Assembly: GCA_964519885.1 (NCBI GenBank)
Contig: CAZFLX010000029.1
Coordinates: 1-25,988, forward strand
Origin: GCA-002282575 sp964519885
Lineage (GTDB): Bacteria > Pseudomonadota > Gammaproteobacteria > Thiomicrospirales > Thiomicrospiraceae
DNA length: 25,988 bases
Direction of reading: 5' to 3'
Shown: positions 5,622 through 13,613 of the stretch, one piece after another
Numbering within the stretch: the first letter of the stretch is position 1
Layout: each line of letters opens with the position of its first letter
Translations under genes and position numbers: made by a program
Notes under the pieces: model-generated
The model's database searches: none
Seen by the model: only the letters and a program-made list of their open reading frames with translations
Told to the model about the DNA's origin: nothing

Positions 5622-8282
5622 TTAGTGAGACTCTTGAGCAGGAGGGCTAAATTCAGCAGCTACCTGTTCATGATTATGTTCACGTCTGACGTTAGACGGA
5701 CGACGAGGGCCACGACGACGATAAGGGCTACGGCGACCACGGCGATCATCATACTCACGTTTTGCAGCCGTGCCTTCTTCTTGACCTGAAGCAATACGTA
5801 AAGCGCGGGCATCTTCATCATCTATATCTATATCGATATTGTCTGTAACTGCCAGTGAGCTGTCTGCGTTTGAAGAGGCTACTTCAACTGGCTGTATCGT
5901 TTTTTCATCATCAACAGAAGAGGAGATATTCTCGGTTTTAATCACAGGCATTTCGGTAGTTTCAGTGCTAACGGCTTCTTTCATCTTGTCTTGTTGAACT
6001 GCCTGACGTTGTGCACGGTTGCCCATCAAGCTATCAGCAGCGGCATCTTGTGCTGCCAGTAGCGCCGGATCAATCACTGGGTCAATGGTAAGTTGGCGCT
6101 CCCAACGATCAGGTCGAGCCATACGTTCGGCGCGTGCACTGCGTTTGGGTTCTTCTGTCGGTGCTTCTGTTGCCATAATGGCTTGATGCTGTGCCACCAA
6201 AATTTCATTATCCACTTTAGCATTAATACGATCCATGGCAGCACGGCTGTAAGATTGTATTTCTGCTTGGGTTTTTTCAGCAATTTGTTCAATACTCGAT
6301 GATTCAGAACGTGGCGCACGTTCACGGCGTGGTGCACGTTCACGGCGTCGACTATTTCGCTCCTGACCTTCAGCACCTTTATCGGCTTCATTTGATTCAG
6401 AAGCCTGCGTCTTAAGGCTACTATCCTGACGCGTGTCTGTGTTTTCAGCCGTGCGGCCATGACGTCCACGACGATTACGATCCCGACGGTTATCATCACG
6501 TGAACGGCGTTTTTCACTCGGCGCGACAACCGATTCAGTTGTTTCAACTGCTTTCGCACCAAAAATGCTGGTCCACATGCGTTTTAACCATCCACCTGAT
6601 GGTTCTGCTGTTTCGATGCGTGTCTGCGCTGTGGCTGTGTGAGCGCGATGAGACGTTTGAGGAGTACTGCTTGGTGCTGGCGCATTGTTGGTAGGCAAAT
6701 GCGTCACTGCTGGTGTTTCGACGCGCGTATTTTGCTCACGTTCAATAAACTCGTGCGTTGTATCTAAGTGCGCTTTGGCTTCATAGCTTACGCGATAAGG
6801 GTGAGATTCAGAGGCTTTAAAGCGTTCGATGGTGTAATGCGGTGTTTCCATGTGCTCATTTGGAATGAGCATAACATGAATGCGATGACGGTTTTCGATA
6901 CGCAGAATTTCGTCACGTTTTTCATTCAGCAAGAAAGTGGCGACATCAACTGGCATTTGTGCCATGATGCGATGGGTATTATCTTTAATCGCCGCTTCTT
7001 CGATCTGACGCAAAATAGACAACGCAATCGATTCGACACCACGAATCACACCCAAACCACGACAGCGAGGGCAAACCAACTGGGTCGATTCTTCCAAAGA
7101 AGGGCGTAGGCGTTGACGTGATAACTCTAATAAACCGAAACGTGAAATGCGACCAATTTGAATGCGCGCACGATCTGATTTAACCGCATCTTTCAAGCAG
7201 TTTTCAACTTCACGTTGGTGTTTAGAAGCCATCATGTCGATGAAGTCAATGACGATTAATCCACCTAAATCTCGCAGACGTAACTGACGCGCAATTTCTT
7301 CTGCCGCTTCCATATTGGTGTTAAACGCCGTTTCCTCAATATCGCCACCTTTGGTGGCGCGACCCGAGTTAATATCAATAGCGGTTAAGGCTTCAGTATT
7401 GTCGATAACAATTACGCCGCCAGAAGGTAGCACTACTTCACGTTGGTAAGCGGATTCAATTTGATTTTCAATTTGAAAACGATTAAACAGCGGTATACGG
7501 TCATTGTACTGAAGAATTTTATCCAGTTGTGCGGGCATAACCTGTTGTACAAAGTCACGCGCTTTTTGCCACGTAGGTTGGTGGTCAATCAGAATTTCGC
7601 CGACATCATTACGCAAATGGTCGCGTAAAGCACGAATAACAATGTCGCTTTCTTGGTAAACTAGGAAAGGAGCGGGGCGCTCAGCTACTGCTTGGCAAAT
7701 CGCTTGCCATACCATGGCTAAATAATCGACACCCCATTGCAATTCTTCGGCGCTTTTACCCACGCCGGCAGTGCGAATAATGGTACTCATACCGTTAGGA
7801 ATATTCAATTCGTGCATCACCTGGCGAATATCGCTGCGATCATCGCCTTCGACACGACGAGAAATACCACCAGAATTGGCGGTATTGGGCATCATAACAA
7901 TGTAAGGACCTGCCAGCGCGATTTGGGTGGTGAGTGCTGCGCCTTTATTGCCGCGCTCTTCTTTTTGAACTTGTACAACGATTTCTTGTTTTTCTTTTAA
8001 CACATCGCTGATGGTTGGGCGTTCACCATTGGATGAATTAAAACCAGTGAAAAACTCTTCAGAAAGCTCTTTAAAAGGCAAGAAGCCGTGGCGATCGGCA
8101 CCATAATCGACAAAAGCCGCTTCTAAGCTGGGTTCGATACGGGTGACTATGCCTTTGTAAATGTTGGCTTTCTTCTTCTGAAGATGGGTGGTTTCTATGT
8201 CTAAATCGTAAAGACGCTGTCCATCGACGAGCGCGACACGCAACTCTTCCGGTTGGGTGGCGTTGATTAGAATGCGTTTCAT
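5622..8282 (-). CDS. rne: Ribonuclease E
   Basis: RNase E is the essential endonuclease that starts mRNA decay and processes rRNA and tRNA, and it scaffolds the degradosome at the inner membrane. The protein is 886 aa. The catalytic half keeps E. coli numbering: S1 domain from about 35 to 125, catalytic D303 (AIDINSG) and D346 (IVIDFIDM), and the zinc-link C404/C407 in CPRCRG. The C-terminal half is low-complexity. Residues 562-577 (SGGWLKRMWTSIFGAK) form an amphipathic, aromatic-rich stretch where E. coli has its membrane-anchoring segment A. Arg-rich patches at about 591-660 and near the C-terminus are likely RNA-binding sites. Degradosome partner sites cannot be assigned by eye. The gene is divergent from rluC, as in E. 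coli, and has a long leader that may mediate autoregulation. Confidence 0.97.
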   Translation of the reverse strand: MKRILINATQPEELRVALVDGQRLYDLDIETTHLQKKKANIYKGIVTRIEPSLEAAFVDYGADRHGFLPFKELSEEFFTGFNSSNGERPTISDVLKEKQEIVVQVQKEERGNKGAALTTQIALAGPYIVMMPNTANSGGISRRVEGDDRSDIRQVMHELNIPNGMSTIIRTAGVGKSAEELQWGVDYLAMVWQAICQAVAERPAPFLVYQESDIVIRALRDHLRNDVGEILIDHQPTWQKARDFVQQVMPAQLDKILQYNDRIPLFNRFQIENQIESAYQREVVLPSGGVIVIDNTEALTAIDINSGRATKGGDIEETAFNTNMEAAEEIARQLRLRDLGGLIVIDFIDMMASKHQREVENCLKDAVKSDRARIQIGRISRFGLLELSRQRLRPSLEESTQLVCPRCRGLGVIRGVESIALSILRQIEEAAIKDNTHRIMAQMPVDVATFLLNEKRDEILRIENRHRIHVMLIPNEHMETPHYTIERFKASESHPYRVSYEAKAHLDTTHEFIEREQNTRVETPAVTHLPTNNAPAPSSTPQTSHRAHTATAQTRIETAEPSGGWLKRMWTSIFGAKAVETTESVVAPSEKRRSRDDNRRDRNRRGRHGRTAENTDTRQDSSLKTQASESNEADKGAEGQERNSRRRERAPRRERAPRSESSSIEQIAEKTQAEIQSYSRAAMDRINAKVDNEILVAQHQAIMATEAPTEEPKRSARAERMARPDRWERQLTIDPVIDPALLAAQDAAADSLMGNRAQRQAVQQDKMKEAVSTETTEMPVIKTENISSSVDDEKTIQPVEVASSNADSSLAVTDNIDIDIDDEDARALRIASGQEEGTAAKREYDDRRGRRSPYRRRGPRRPSNVRREHNHEQVAAEFSPPAQESH
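6311..6346 (-). repeat. 18-bp tandem duplication inside the rne Arg-rich region
   Basis: Two adjacent 18-bp units (6311-6328 and 6329-6346) differ at one base. On the rne strand they encode a repeated Arg-Glu-Arg-Ala-Pro-Arg hexapeptide in the RNA-binding arginine-rich part of the C-terminal half. It keeps the reading frame and probably arose by slippage. Confidence 0.8.
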
Positions 8283-8378
8283 GCGTGGAATTGCTCACTT
8301 CATTCGTTAAGGTGGGGCGCGGCAAGTGGAGAGAAGATATCCAAGTGAGAAACAACCAGACAAAGGCAGGCGTGCCAT

Positions 8379-8399
8379 CAGCCATAGGGCGAATGGCTG
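8379..8399 (-). promoter_or_regulatory. Stem-loop in the rne leader
   Basis: On the minus strand CAGCCAT (8399-8393) pairs perfectly with ATGGCTG (8385-8379) around a 7-nt loop, TCGCCCT. The flanking ACGCGCTAC and GATGGCACGC may extend the helix past an internal loop. It lies about 100 nt upstream of the rne ATG, where the autoregulatory hairpins of E. coli rne would be sought. The hairpin is seen; the function is inferred. Confidence 0.4.
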
Positions 8400-8552
8400 G
8401 TAGCGCGTAAGAATGGGTTACCAAATAAGGTACGCTTGCCATGGTTATATAAAATTCCTTGTTATCTTTGTATCGCAACAGCACCAGGGTTTGGCTGGCG
8501 TCTGTCAGGAAACTTCCCCATTGTCACGCAGGGAAAAAATTAGGGTCACTGT

Positions 8553-8581
8553 TTGCGCTTCACAGGGTTTATCGGTATGCT
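8553..8581 (+). promoter_or_regulatory. Candidate rluC promoter
   Basis: TTGCGC (8553-8558) and TATGCT (8576-8581) are separated by 17 bp, each matching four of six consensus positions. The start would fall near 8588, giving a leader of about 34 nt to the rluC ATG at 8622. The same TTG opens the longest possible rluC reading frame, which makes translation from there unlikely. Confidence 0.35.
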
Positions 8582-8621
8582 TTGCCGATTACATCCAGCA
8601 CAAACAGCTATCACTATACCA

Positions 8622-9587
8622 ATGAATCAAGATAACAGCAATACCTCAGCCCCTTCAATGGGCGTGCATTACTTAACCGTAGCCGAGGAAGATCAAGGAC
8701 AACGTTTGGACAACTATTTATTGTCGCGTTTGAAGGGTGTGCCTAAAACGCATATCTATAAACTCATTCGTAAGGCGGAAATTCGTGTTAATAAAAAGCG
8801 TCCTTCCGCTGACCAACGCTTGCAAAAAGACGATCTTGTGCGTTTGCCGCCGATTCGTGTTGCTGAGCGCGCCCCGCTGGCGCCAGTAACTGACCGTTTG
8901 GCTGAGGTGTTGGCGCAAGCGGTATTGTATGAAGATGAGGCATTAATGGTATTGAATAAGCCTGCTGGCTGGGCGGTGCATGGTGGCAGTGGCATTAATT
9001 TGGGTATCATTGAAGCTGTACGTCAATGGCGCGAACACGCTAAGCGTTGGGAGTTAGTGCATCGTTTGGATAGAGATACCTCGGGATGTCTGATTATCGC
9101 CAAAAAACCATCTATTATGAAAGCCTTGCAAGCAGATTGGGAGAGTTTTAGTAAGACTTACACCGCTTTGGTGTCGGGTCAATGGTCAGCTAAAGACAAA
9201 TGGGTTGATGCCCCTTTGTTGAAAAATGTGCTGCAATCTGGTGAGCGCATGGTACGTGTTTCTGCTGATGGTAAGGCTTCGTTAAGCGAGTTTTCGGTGG
9301 TGAATGCTTGGGCGCAAGCCACGCAAGTGCGCGTGAAATTACATTCTGGACGAACGCATCAAATTCGTGTGCATGCGCAATGGAAAAAGCATCCTTTATT
9401 GGGTGATGATAAATATGGCGATGAAATGAGTCATGAGTTGTCTAAACGATTGGGTGTGAAACGATTGATGTTGCATGCGCAACAATTGGTTTTTCGTCAT
9501 CCCGTGAGTGGTGAATCCTTAACAGTAGAAGCGCCCATCGCAGTAGATGTGTTAGCCGTGATTAACAAATTGTCTAAAGTGAGTTAG
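8622..9587 (+). CDS. rluC: 23S rRNA pseudouridine synthase RluC
   Basis: RluC isomerises uridines 955, 2504 and 2580 of 23S rRNA to pseudouridine. The protein is 321 aa from the chosen ATG, close to E. coli RluC. An N-terminal S4 RNA-binding domain (RLDNYLLSRLKGVPKTHIYK onward) precedes the catalytic domain with HRLDRDTSG (147-155), in which D150 is the catalytic aspartate. SGRTHQIRVH and GDDKYGD further mark the RluA-type fold. The reading frame extends back to a TTG at 8553, but those extra residues are unlike the family and overlap a promoter-like sequence; the ATG at 8622 is preferred although its ribosome site is weak. The divergent rne neighbour supports RluC over RluA or RluD. Confidence 0.95.
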   Translation: MNQDNSNTSAPSMGVHYLTVAEEDQGQRLDNYLLSRLKGVPKTHIYKLIRKAEIRVNKKRPSADQRLQKDDLVRLPPIRVAERAPLAPVTDRLAEVLAQAVLYEDEALMVLNKPAGWAVHGGSGINLGIIEAVRQWREHAKRWELVHRLDRDTSGCLIIAKKPSIMKALQADWESFSKTYTALVSGQWSAKDKWVDAPLLKNVLQSGERMVRVSADGKASLSEFSVVNAWAQATQVRVKLHSGRTHQIRVHAQWKKHPLLGDDKYGDEMSHELSKRLGVKRLMLHAQQLVFRHPVSGESLTVEAPIAVDVLAVINKLSKVS

Positions 9588-9595
9588 TTAAAGCA

Positions 9596-10246
9596 ATGAA
9601 GCCTTATAAAGTGATTATTTTTGACTGGGATGGAACCTTAATGGATTCCGATCAGCGTATTGTTGAGTGTTTGAAAGTGGCAGCGATAAAAGCAGACTTG
9701 CCCTTACTGCCAGATCAGTCATATAGAGATATTATTGGCTTGAGTTTGGGGGTGGCTTTGCAAACTCTTTATCCGCAAGCGAGCGAATGGCAGCACAAGG
9801 TGTTGGACGCGATTTATCGTTGGCAATTCATGGAAGCCAATGAAACCCTAATGCAACCTTTTGAAGGGTTGCATGATTTGCTAACCAGTTTACAAGCTGC
9901 GGGCTATTTATTGGCCATAGCTACCGGTAAGAGTCGCCCTGGTTTGGAGTTGGTGATGGCGGAGACTCAAGTTAAGCCCTATTTCGTCACCACCAAAAGT
10001 GGTGAAGAAACAGCTTGTAAACCTAATCCGTTAATGTTGCAGGAAATTTTGCAGGAGTTGTCGTTGGCGCCTTCGGAGGCTTTAATGGTGGGCGATTCGA
10101 TTTTTGATTTGCAAATGGCGCAAGCAATTGCAATGCCTTCTGTTGCCATGACGCATGGTGTGCACGGCTTAGAGGCTTTGTCAGTTTTTAATCCCTTGGC
10201 ATTTTGTGATAATTTGGCAGAGTTGAAATCTTGGTTGTTGGATTAA
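9596..10246 (+). CDS. HAD-superfamily hydrolase, phosphoglycolate-phosphatase-like
   Basis: This 216-aa protein is a haloacid dehalogenase phosphatase of the type found beside rluC in Pseudomonas. Motif I is FDWDGTLMDS (nucleophile D10, acid D12), motif II is IATGKS (T110), motif III is K142 in TACKPNP, and motif IV is MVGDSIFD (D167, D171). The helical cap inserted between motifs I and II (about residues 18-90) makes it subfamily IA, like Gph. The substrate is unknown; phosphoglycolate or another small phosphate ester is plausible. It starts 8 nt after the rluC stop and probably shares its transcript. Its stop codon shares bases with the stop of the convergent maf gene. Confidence 0.88.
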   Translation: MKPYKVIIFDWDGTLMDSDQRIVECLKVAAIKADLPLLPDQSYRDIIGLSLGVALQTLYPQASEWQHKVLDAIYRWQFMEANETLMQPFEGLHDLLTSLQAAGYLLAIATGKSRPGLELVMAETQVKPYFVTTKSGEETACKPNPLMLQEILQELSLAPSEALMVGDSIFDLQMAQAIAMPSVAMTHGVHGLEALSVFNPLAFCDNLAELKSWLLD

Positions 10247-10827
10247 CGCAATAGCCTACCCAAGTCGGTCAACCAGTGGGACAGTTGAATTAACGGTAAA
10301 CCAATCAGTGCGCTGGGGTCGTTGTTTTCAATCCGTTCAAACAGACAGGCGCCTAATCCCTCGGATTTGAACGCGCCGGCACACTGGTAGGGTTCTTCTT
10401 GGTTAAGATAGTTGCTTAGTTGCGCTTCGCTGAGCTGACGAAAATAAACGTGGGTTTGATCTAGGTGTTCAAAACGTTTTTCTGGTGTGTGTAAGATCAA
10501 GCTAGTATAAAAAGTAACGCGCTTGCCTTGCATTTGCGTTAGTTGATCTAGCGCTCGGTCAAAACAACCTGGCTTGCCTAAGGCTTTGTCTTCAAAGCTA
10601 GCGCTTTGATCGGAGGCAATAATCCATGCAGTCGGATGTTGCTCTGCAATTTTATCTGCTTTGATGTTACCTAAGCGCATTACCATATCGGCAACTGGTT
10701 CATGATTGAGTCGTGACTCATTGATGTCTGGGCTGATCGCTTCAAAAGATAGATGCAGTCGATCCAGCAAAGCGCGACGAAATACCGATTGCGAGGCGAG
10801 GATTAGTGGGTTTTTGATGCTTGACAT
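10243..10827 (-). CDS. Maf/YceF-type nucleotide pyrophosphatase
   Basis: Maf proteins hydrolyse non-canonical nucleoside triphosphates. The YceF branch prefers 7-methyl-GTP, clearing modified nucleotides derived from RNA. The protein is 194 aa. The N-terminal signature LILASQSVFRRALLDRL, the catalytic aspartate D73 in IIASDQSA, KRVTFYT and the CAGAFKSEGLGACLFE block align with E. coli YceF rather than with the dTTP/UTP-specific YhdE branch. In Pseudomonas and E. coli a Maf gene also sits beside yceD. The gene is divergent from yceD and convergent with the HAD gene. The exact nucleotide preference is inferred from the family. Confidence 0.92.
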   Translation of the reverse strand: MSSIKNPLILASQSVFRRALLDRLHLSFEAISPDINESRLNHEPVADMVMRLGNIKADKIAEQHPTAWIIASDQSASFEDKALGKPGCFDRALDQLTQMQGKRVTFYTSLILHTPEKRFEHLDQTHVYFRQLSEAQLSNYLNQEEPYQCAGAFKSEGLGACLFERIENNDPSALIGLPLIQLSHWLTDLGRLLR

Positions 10828-10880
10828 ACTCTATCTCGTGTTTTTATGGGGTTTGGATGGTCAAATATCGGCTTTACCCT

Positions 10881-10909
10881 TTGACCTAAAGGGTTATTTA
10901 GCGTATCAT
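10881..10909 (+). promoter_or_regulatory. Strong sigma-70-like promoter of the yceD-rpmF-plsX-fab run
   Basis: TTGACC (10881-10886) and TATCAT (10904-10909) are spaced by exactly 17 bp, and each matches five of six consensus positions. This is the best promoter match I found in the window. The expected transcription start (about 10915-10918) falls at or just before the yceD ATG at 10918, so the message would be leaderless or nearly so. Confidence 0.7.
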
Positions 10910-10917
10910 TTATCGTT

Positions 10918-11421
10918 ATGCTTGAAAAGTTATTACACCAATTGGATGTTAAATCTTTAGCGCGTAGCGCCAAGGAAATACCCTTCGTGTTAAATCGCGA
11001 TGAGTTGGTGCGTCTGGCGCAAGCAACACAGGGTGTCTGTAGTGATGCTTCGGGTGTGTTGCGTTTTTCACTTTTTGAGGGTCGTTATCCGCAGGTAGAA
11101 GTGCAGGTTTCGGCAGATGTTACGTTGATTTGTCAGCGCAGCCTAGAAGCTTATGAACAGCCGTTAGAGGCGCATGCGTTTTTGGTGTTTGCTGATGAAG
11201 ACGAAACAGAATGGCTTGAGTCGCAAGACGTGCTCTCGCCGGAAGAAATGGATGAAGATCCTAGGTTGTGGATTGAGGACAGTCTGTTGCTGGCCTTGCC
11301 GTTGGTGCCAGTGCAGCCCGGATCCCAACCAGTTGAGTACCAAATAGGCGAGGTAGCGCAAGTGGAATCGGTTAAGCCCAATCCCTTCGCTAACCTCAAA
11401 GCAATGTTGCAAAAGGAGTAA
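10918..11421 (+). CDS. yceD: YceD family protein (DUF177), large-subunit rRNA accumulation protein
   Basis: YceD proteins are needed for normal 23S rRNA accumulation in bacteria and plants and are nearly always encoded just before rpmF, as here (3-nt gap). The protein is 167 aa and acidic. Recognisable family blocks are LICQRSLEAY (near residue 70), IEDSLLLALPLVPV (near 122) and the C-terminal NPFANLKAML. E. coli YceD has CQRC in the first block; here only the first cysteine remains. No Shine-Dalgarno lies immediately upstream, and the promoter would start transcription almost at the ATG. The mechanism of the family is poorly understood. Confidence 0.92.
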   Translation: MLEKLLHQLDVKSLARSAKEIPFVLNRDELVRLAQATQGVCSDASGVLRFSLFEGRYPQVEVQVSADVTLICQRSLEAYEQPLEAHAFLVFADEDETEWLESQDVLSPEEMDEDPRLWIEDSLLLALPLVPVQPGSQPVEYQIGEVAQVESVKPNPFANLKAMLQKE

Positions 11422-11424
11422 ACC

Positions 11425-11598
11425 ATGGCTGTTCAACAGAACAAAAAATCGACATCTCGTCGTGATATGCGTCGCGCACATGACGCCATTACTGGCAAGG
11501 CGTTGTCAATCGAACCAACTACGGGTGAAGTTCACCGTCGTCACCACGTAAGCCCAGATGGCTTCTACCGTGGTAAAAAGGTAGTTGACAAGGTCTAA
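11425..11598 (+). CDS. rpmF: 50S ribosomal protein L32
   Basis: This 57-aa basic protein of the large ribosomal subunit begins MAVQQNKKSTSRRDMRRAHD and continues with the typical GEVHRRHHVSPDGFYRGKK segment. An excellent ribosome site, AAGGAG (11413-11418), lies 6 nt before the ATG inside the yceD end. It lacks the zinc-binding cysteine pairs found in some bacterial L32 proteins, as expected for the gammaproteobacterial C-minus form. Position between yceD and plsX is conserved in gammaproteobacteria and couples ribosome and membrane-lipid gene expression. Confidence 0.97.
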   Translation: MAVQQNKKSTSRRDMRRAHDAITGKALSIEPTTGEVHRRHHVSPDGFYRGKKVVDKV

Positions 11599-11604
11599 TG
11601 TCGG

Positions 11605-12618
11605 GTGATTACACTCGCAATTGACGCGATGGGCGGGGATCATGGTTTAGCGACCACGATCCCTGCGTCACTTAAAGCCCTTAAAGAATTTCCTAAACTT
11701 CAGTTGCTCCTAGTGGGTGATGAAGCCTCTATTGCTCAAGCACTTTCTGTACATTCTTACGATACCTCTCGCATTAGCATTGTTCATGCAGAACAATTGG
11801 TTGATATGGACGAGGCACCTTCTAAAGCATTACGCGGTAAGCGTAAGTCTTCCATGCGACTCGCCATTGATGCAGTGAATGATGGTCGTGCTGGTGCGGC
11901 CGTTTCAGCGGGAAATACCGGTGCGCTGATGGCAATGGCTAAGTTTGTACTGAAAACCTTGCCAGGTATCGAACGTCCTGCGATTTGTACCATGTTGCCA
12001 CGCATTGGCGGTCATACCATGATGCTGGACTTAGGTGCTAACGTCGGCTGTTCGGGTGAAAACCTATTACAGTTTGCCTTAATGGGGCACGTGCTGGCAC
12101 AAGCCGTTGATGGTTGTGAACGTCCTCGTATTGGTCTGCTCAATATTGGTCAAGAAGAGATGAAGGGCCATGCGCGCATTTGGGAAGCCGATGCATTATT
12201 GCGTCAGTGGCCACTAAACTACATCGGCTACGTTGAAGGTAATGAAATTTTTACCGGTGATTGTGATGTGGTGGTGTGTGATGGTTTCGATGGCAATATC
12301 GCCTTGAAGGCTTCCGAAGGCGTTGCCAAAATGATTCGTCATTACATGAAGTCGGCTTTTATGCGCACTTGGTGGACGAAAGCGCTCGGTTTAGCGGCAT
12401 CTCCGGTACTTAAGTTGTTTGCTAACAGTATTGATCCTAGACGTTATAATGGGGCTTCATTGCTCGGTTTGCGTGGTATTGTGGTGAAAAGTCACGGCGG
12501 TGCTGATGCAGTAGCTTTTGAGTATGCCATCCGACAAGCGATTTTAGAAGTCGAAAAACAAGTGCCGACGCGTATTGCCGATAGCCTTGAGCAATTAATG
12601 TTACAGAGTATTGAGTAG
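11605..12618 (+). CDS. plsX: Phosphate acyltransferase PlsX
   Basis: PlsX is a peripheral membrane enzyme that makes acyl-phosphate from acyl-ACP and phosphate, feeding PlsY in phosphatidic acid synthesis. The protein is 337 aa. The N-terminal hallmark is ITLAIDAMGGDHG, and KALRGKRKSSM, SAGNTGALMA, LDLGANVGC and VVCDGFDGNI are further conserved blocks. The start is a GTG at 11605, six bases after the rpmF stop and directly before the conserved region. An overlapping ATG at 11598 is in a different frame that ends after a few codons. Confidence 0.97.
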   Translation: MITLAIDAMGGDHGLATTIPASLKALKEFPKLQLLLVGDEASIAQALSVHSYDTSRISIVHAEQLVDMDEAPSKALRGKRKSSMRLAIDAVNDGRAGAAVSAGNTGALMAMAKFVLKTLPGIERPAICTMLPRIGGHTMMLDLGANVGCSGENLLQFALMGHVLAQAVDGCERPRIGLLNIGQEEMKGHARIWEADALLRQWPLNYIGYVEGNEIFTGDCDVVVCDGFDGNIALKASEGVAKMIRHYMKSAFMRTWWTKALGLAASPVLKLFANSIDPRRYNGASLLGLRGIVVKSHGGADAVAFEYAIRQAILEVEKQVPTRIADSLEQLMLQSIE

Positions 12619-12623
12619 ATTGC

Positions 12624-13586
12624 ATGGTTAACGCTAAGATTTTGGGCACAGGTAGTTATTTACCTAAAAAGTTGTTAACGAATGCAGATTTAGAGCAGTT
12701 AATTGATACTACTGATGCGTGGATTGTTGAGCGCACGGGTATTCGTCAGCGTCATGTTGCTGCTGAGCAAGAGTTTACCAGTGATTTAGCTAAAGAAGCG
12801 GCTGAGCGTGCATTGGAAATGGCAGGCTTAACCGCTAATGACATCGAATTGGTTGTGTTGGCTACCACTACTCCAGATCGGGTTTTTCCCAGCACTGCTT
12901 GCTTATTGCAAAACAAACTCGGTATGACTAACGGTGCTCCGGCAATGGACGTTCAAGCCGTGTGTAGTGGTTTTATCTACGCTTTATCGACTGCCAATGC
13001 CTTTATTCGTTCTGGACAGGTTAAAACAGCGCTAGTGATTGGTGCTGAAACCCTTACACGCATTACTGATTACAGCGATCGGGGTAATTGTATGCTGTGG
13101 GGCGATGGTGCTGGTGCGGTGGTGTTGGGTGCAACCACTAACGAAGCTGGCATCCTATCAACGCATATTCACGCTGACGGTCGTTATGAAGAAATGCTCT
13201 ATGTTGAAGGTGGCGGCACTTGTGGTTTAGGTCAACCACCTTATATGCGTATGCAAGGTAATTCAGTTTTTAAAATGGCGGTCAATACCCTCGATGCGAT
13301 TGTTGATGAGACCTTACAAGCCAATGGATTGAATAAGTCAGATATTGACTGGTTAGTGCCGCATCAAGCCAATAAGCGCATTATTGATGCGACGGCTAAA
13401 AAATTAGAAATGCCGACCGAACGTGTCATTTTAACCGTGGCCGATCATGGCAATACTTCGGCGGCCTCCATTCCCTTAGCTTTAGATGCTGGTGTGAAAG
13501 ATGGTCGCATTCAACGTGGTGAATTGCTCCTAATGGAAGCCTTTGGTGGTGGTTTCACCTGGGGTTCGGCGTTAGTTCGTTTTTAA
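12624..13586 (+). CDS. fabH: 3-oxoacyl-ACP synthase III (KAS III)
   Basis: FabH condenses acetyl-CoA with malonyl-ACP to start fatty-acid synthesis. The protein is 320 aa. The Cys-His-Asn triad is visible as C114 (DVQAVCSGFIYAL), H247 (VPHQANKRI) and N277 (HGNTSAASIP). RTGIRQRH near residue 38 belongs to the CoA-binding surface of the family. It starts 5 nt after the plsX stop and ends just before fabD. Confidence 0.98.
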   Translation: MVNAKILGTGSYLPKKLLTNADLEQLIDTTDAWIVERTGIRQRHVAAEQEFTSDLAKEAAERALEMAGLTANDIELVVLATTTPDRVFPSTACLLQNKLGMTNGAPAMDVQAVCSGFIYALSTANAFIRSGQVKTALVIGAETLTRITDYSDRGNCMLWGDGAGAVVLGATTNEAGILSTHIHADGRYEEMLYVEGGGTCGLGQPPYMRMQGNSVFKMAVNTLDAIVDETLQANGLNKSDIDWLVPHQANKRIIDATAKKLEMPTERVILTVADHGNTSAASIPLALDAGVKDGRIQRGELLLMEAFGGGFTWGSALVRF

Positions 13587-13613
13587 TTGATAGTAACAGT
13601 AGAAAGAGTTGAG

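Larger units (their letters stand above)
8283..8621. promoter_or_regulatory. Divergent rne/rluC intergenic region with rne leader
   Basis: This 339-nt stretch has no convincing gene. On the minus strand it would be the rne leader. In E. coli and relatives a long structured rne 5' UTR lets RNase E cleave its own message and hold its level constant; position and length fit that role here, but I cannot match the covariance model by eye. A clear stem-loop lies at 8379-8399. A weak rluC promoter lies at its right end. Minus-strand open frames across it lack a good ribosome site and mostly run over the rne start. Confidence 0.5.

Noticed and set aside
6074..6562. 162-codon minus-strand open frame within rne in another frame
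   Set aside because: The arginine-rich repetitive coding of the RNase E tail keeps other frames open. Its composition is a shifted copy of that bias.
8071..8484. 137-codon open frame on the minus strand covering the rne leader, with an ATG at 8442
   Set aside because: It runs about 210 bases into rne in another frame. Its best ribosome site is poorly spaced and its protein looks like translated non-coding sequence followed by an rne shadow.
8553..8621. TTG-started N-terminal extension of rluC
   Set aside because: The extra 23 residues precede the S4 domain without family similarity, and the TTG lies in a promoter-like -35. The ATG at 8622 fits better.
11598..11624. ATG overlapping the rpmF stop as a plsX start
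   Set aside because: It is in a different frame from PlsX and meets a stop after a few codons. The GTG at 11605 directly precedes the conserved N-terminus.
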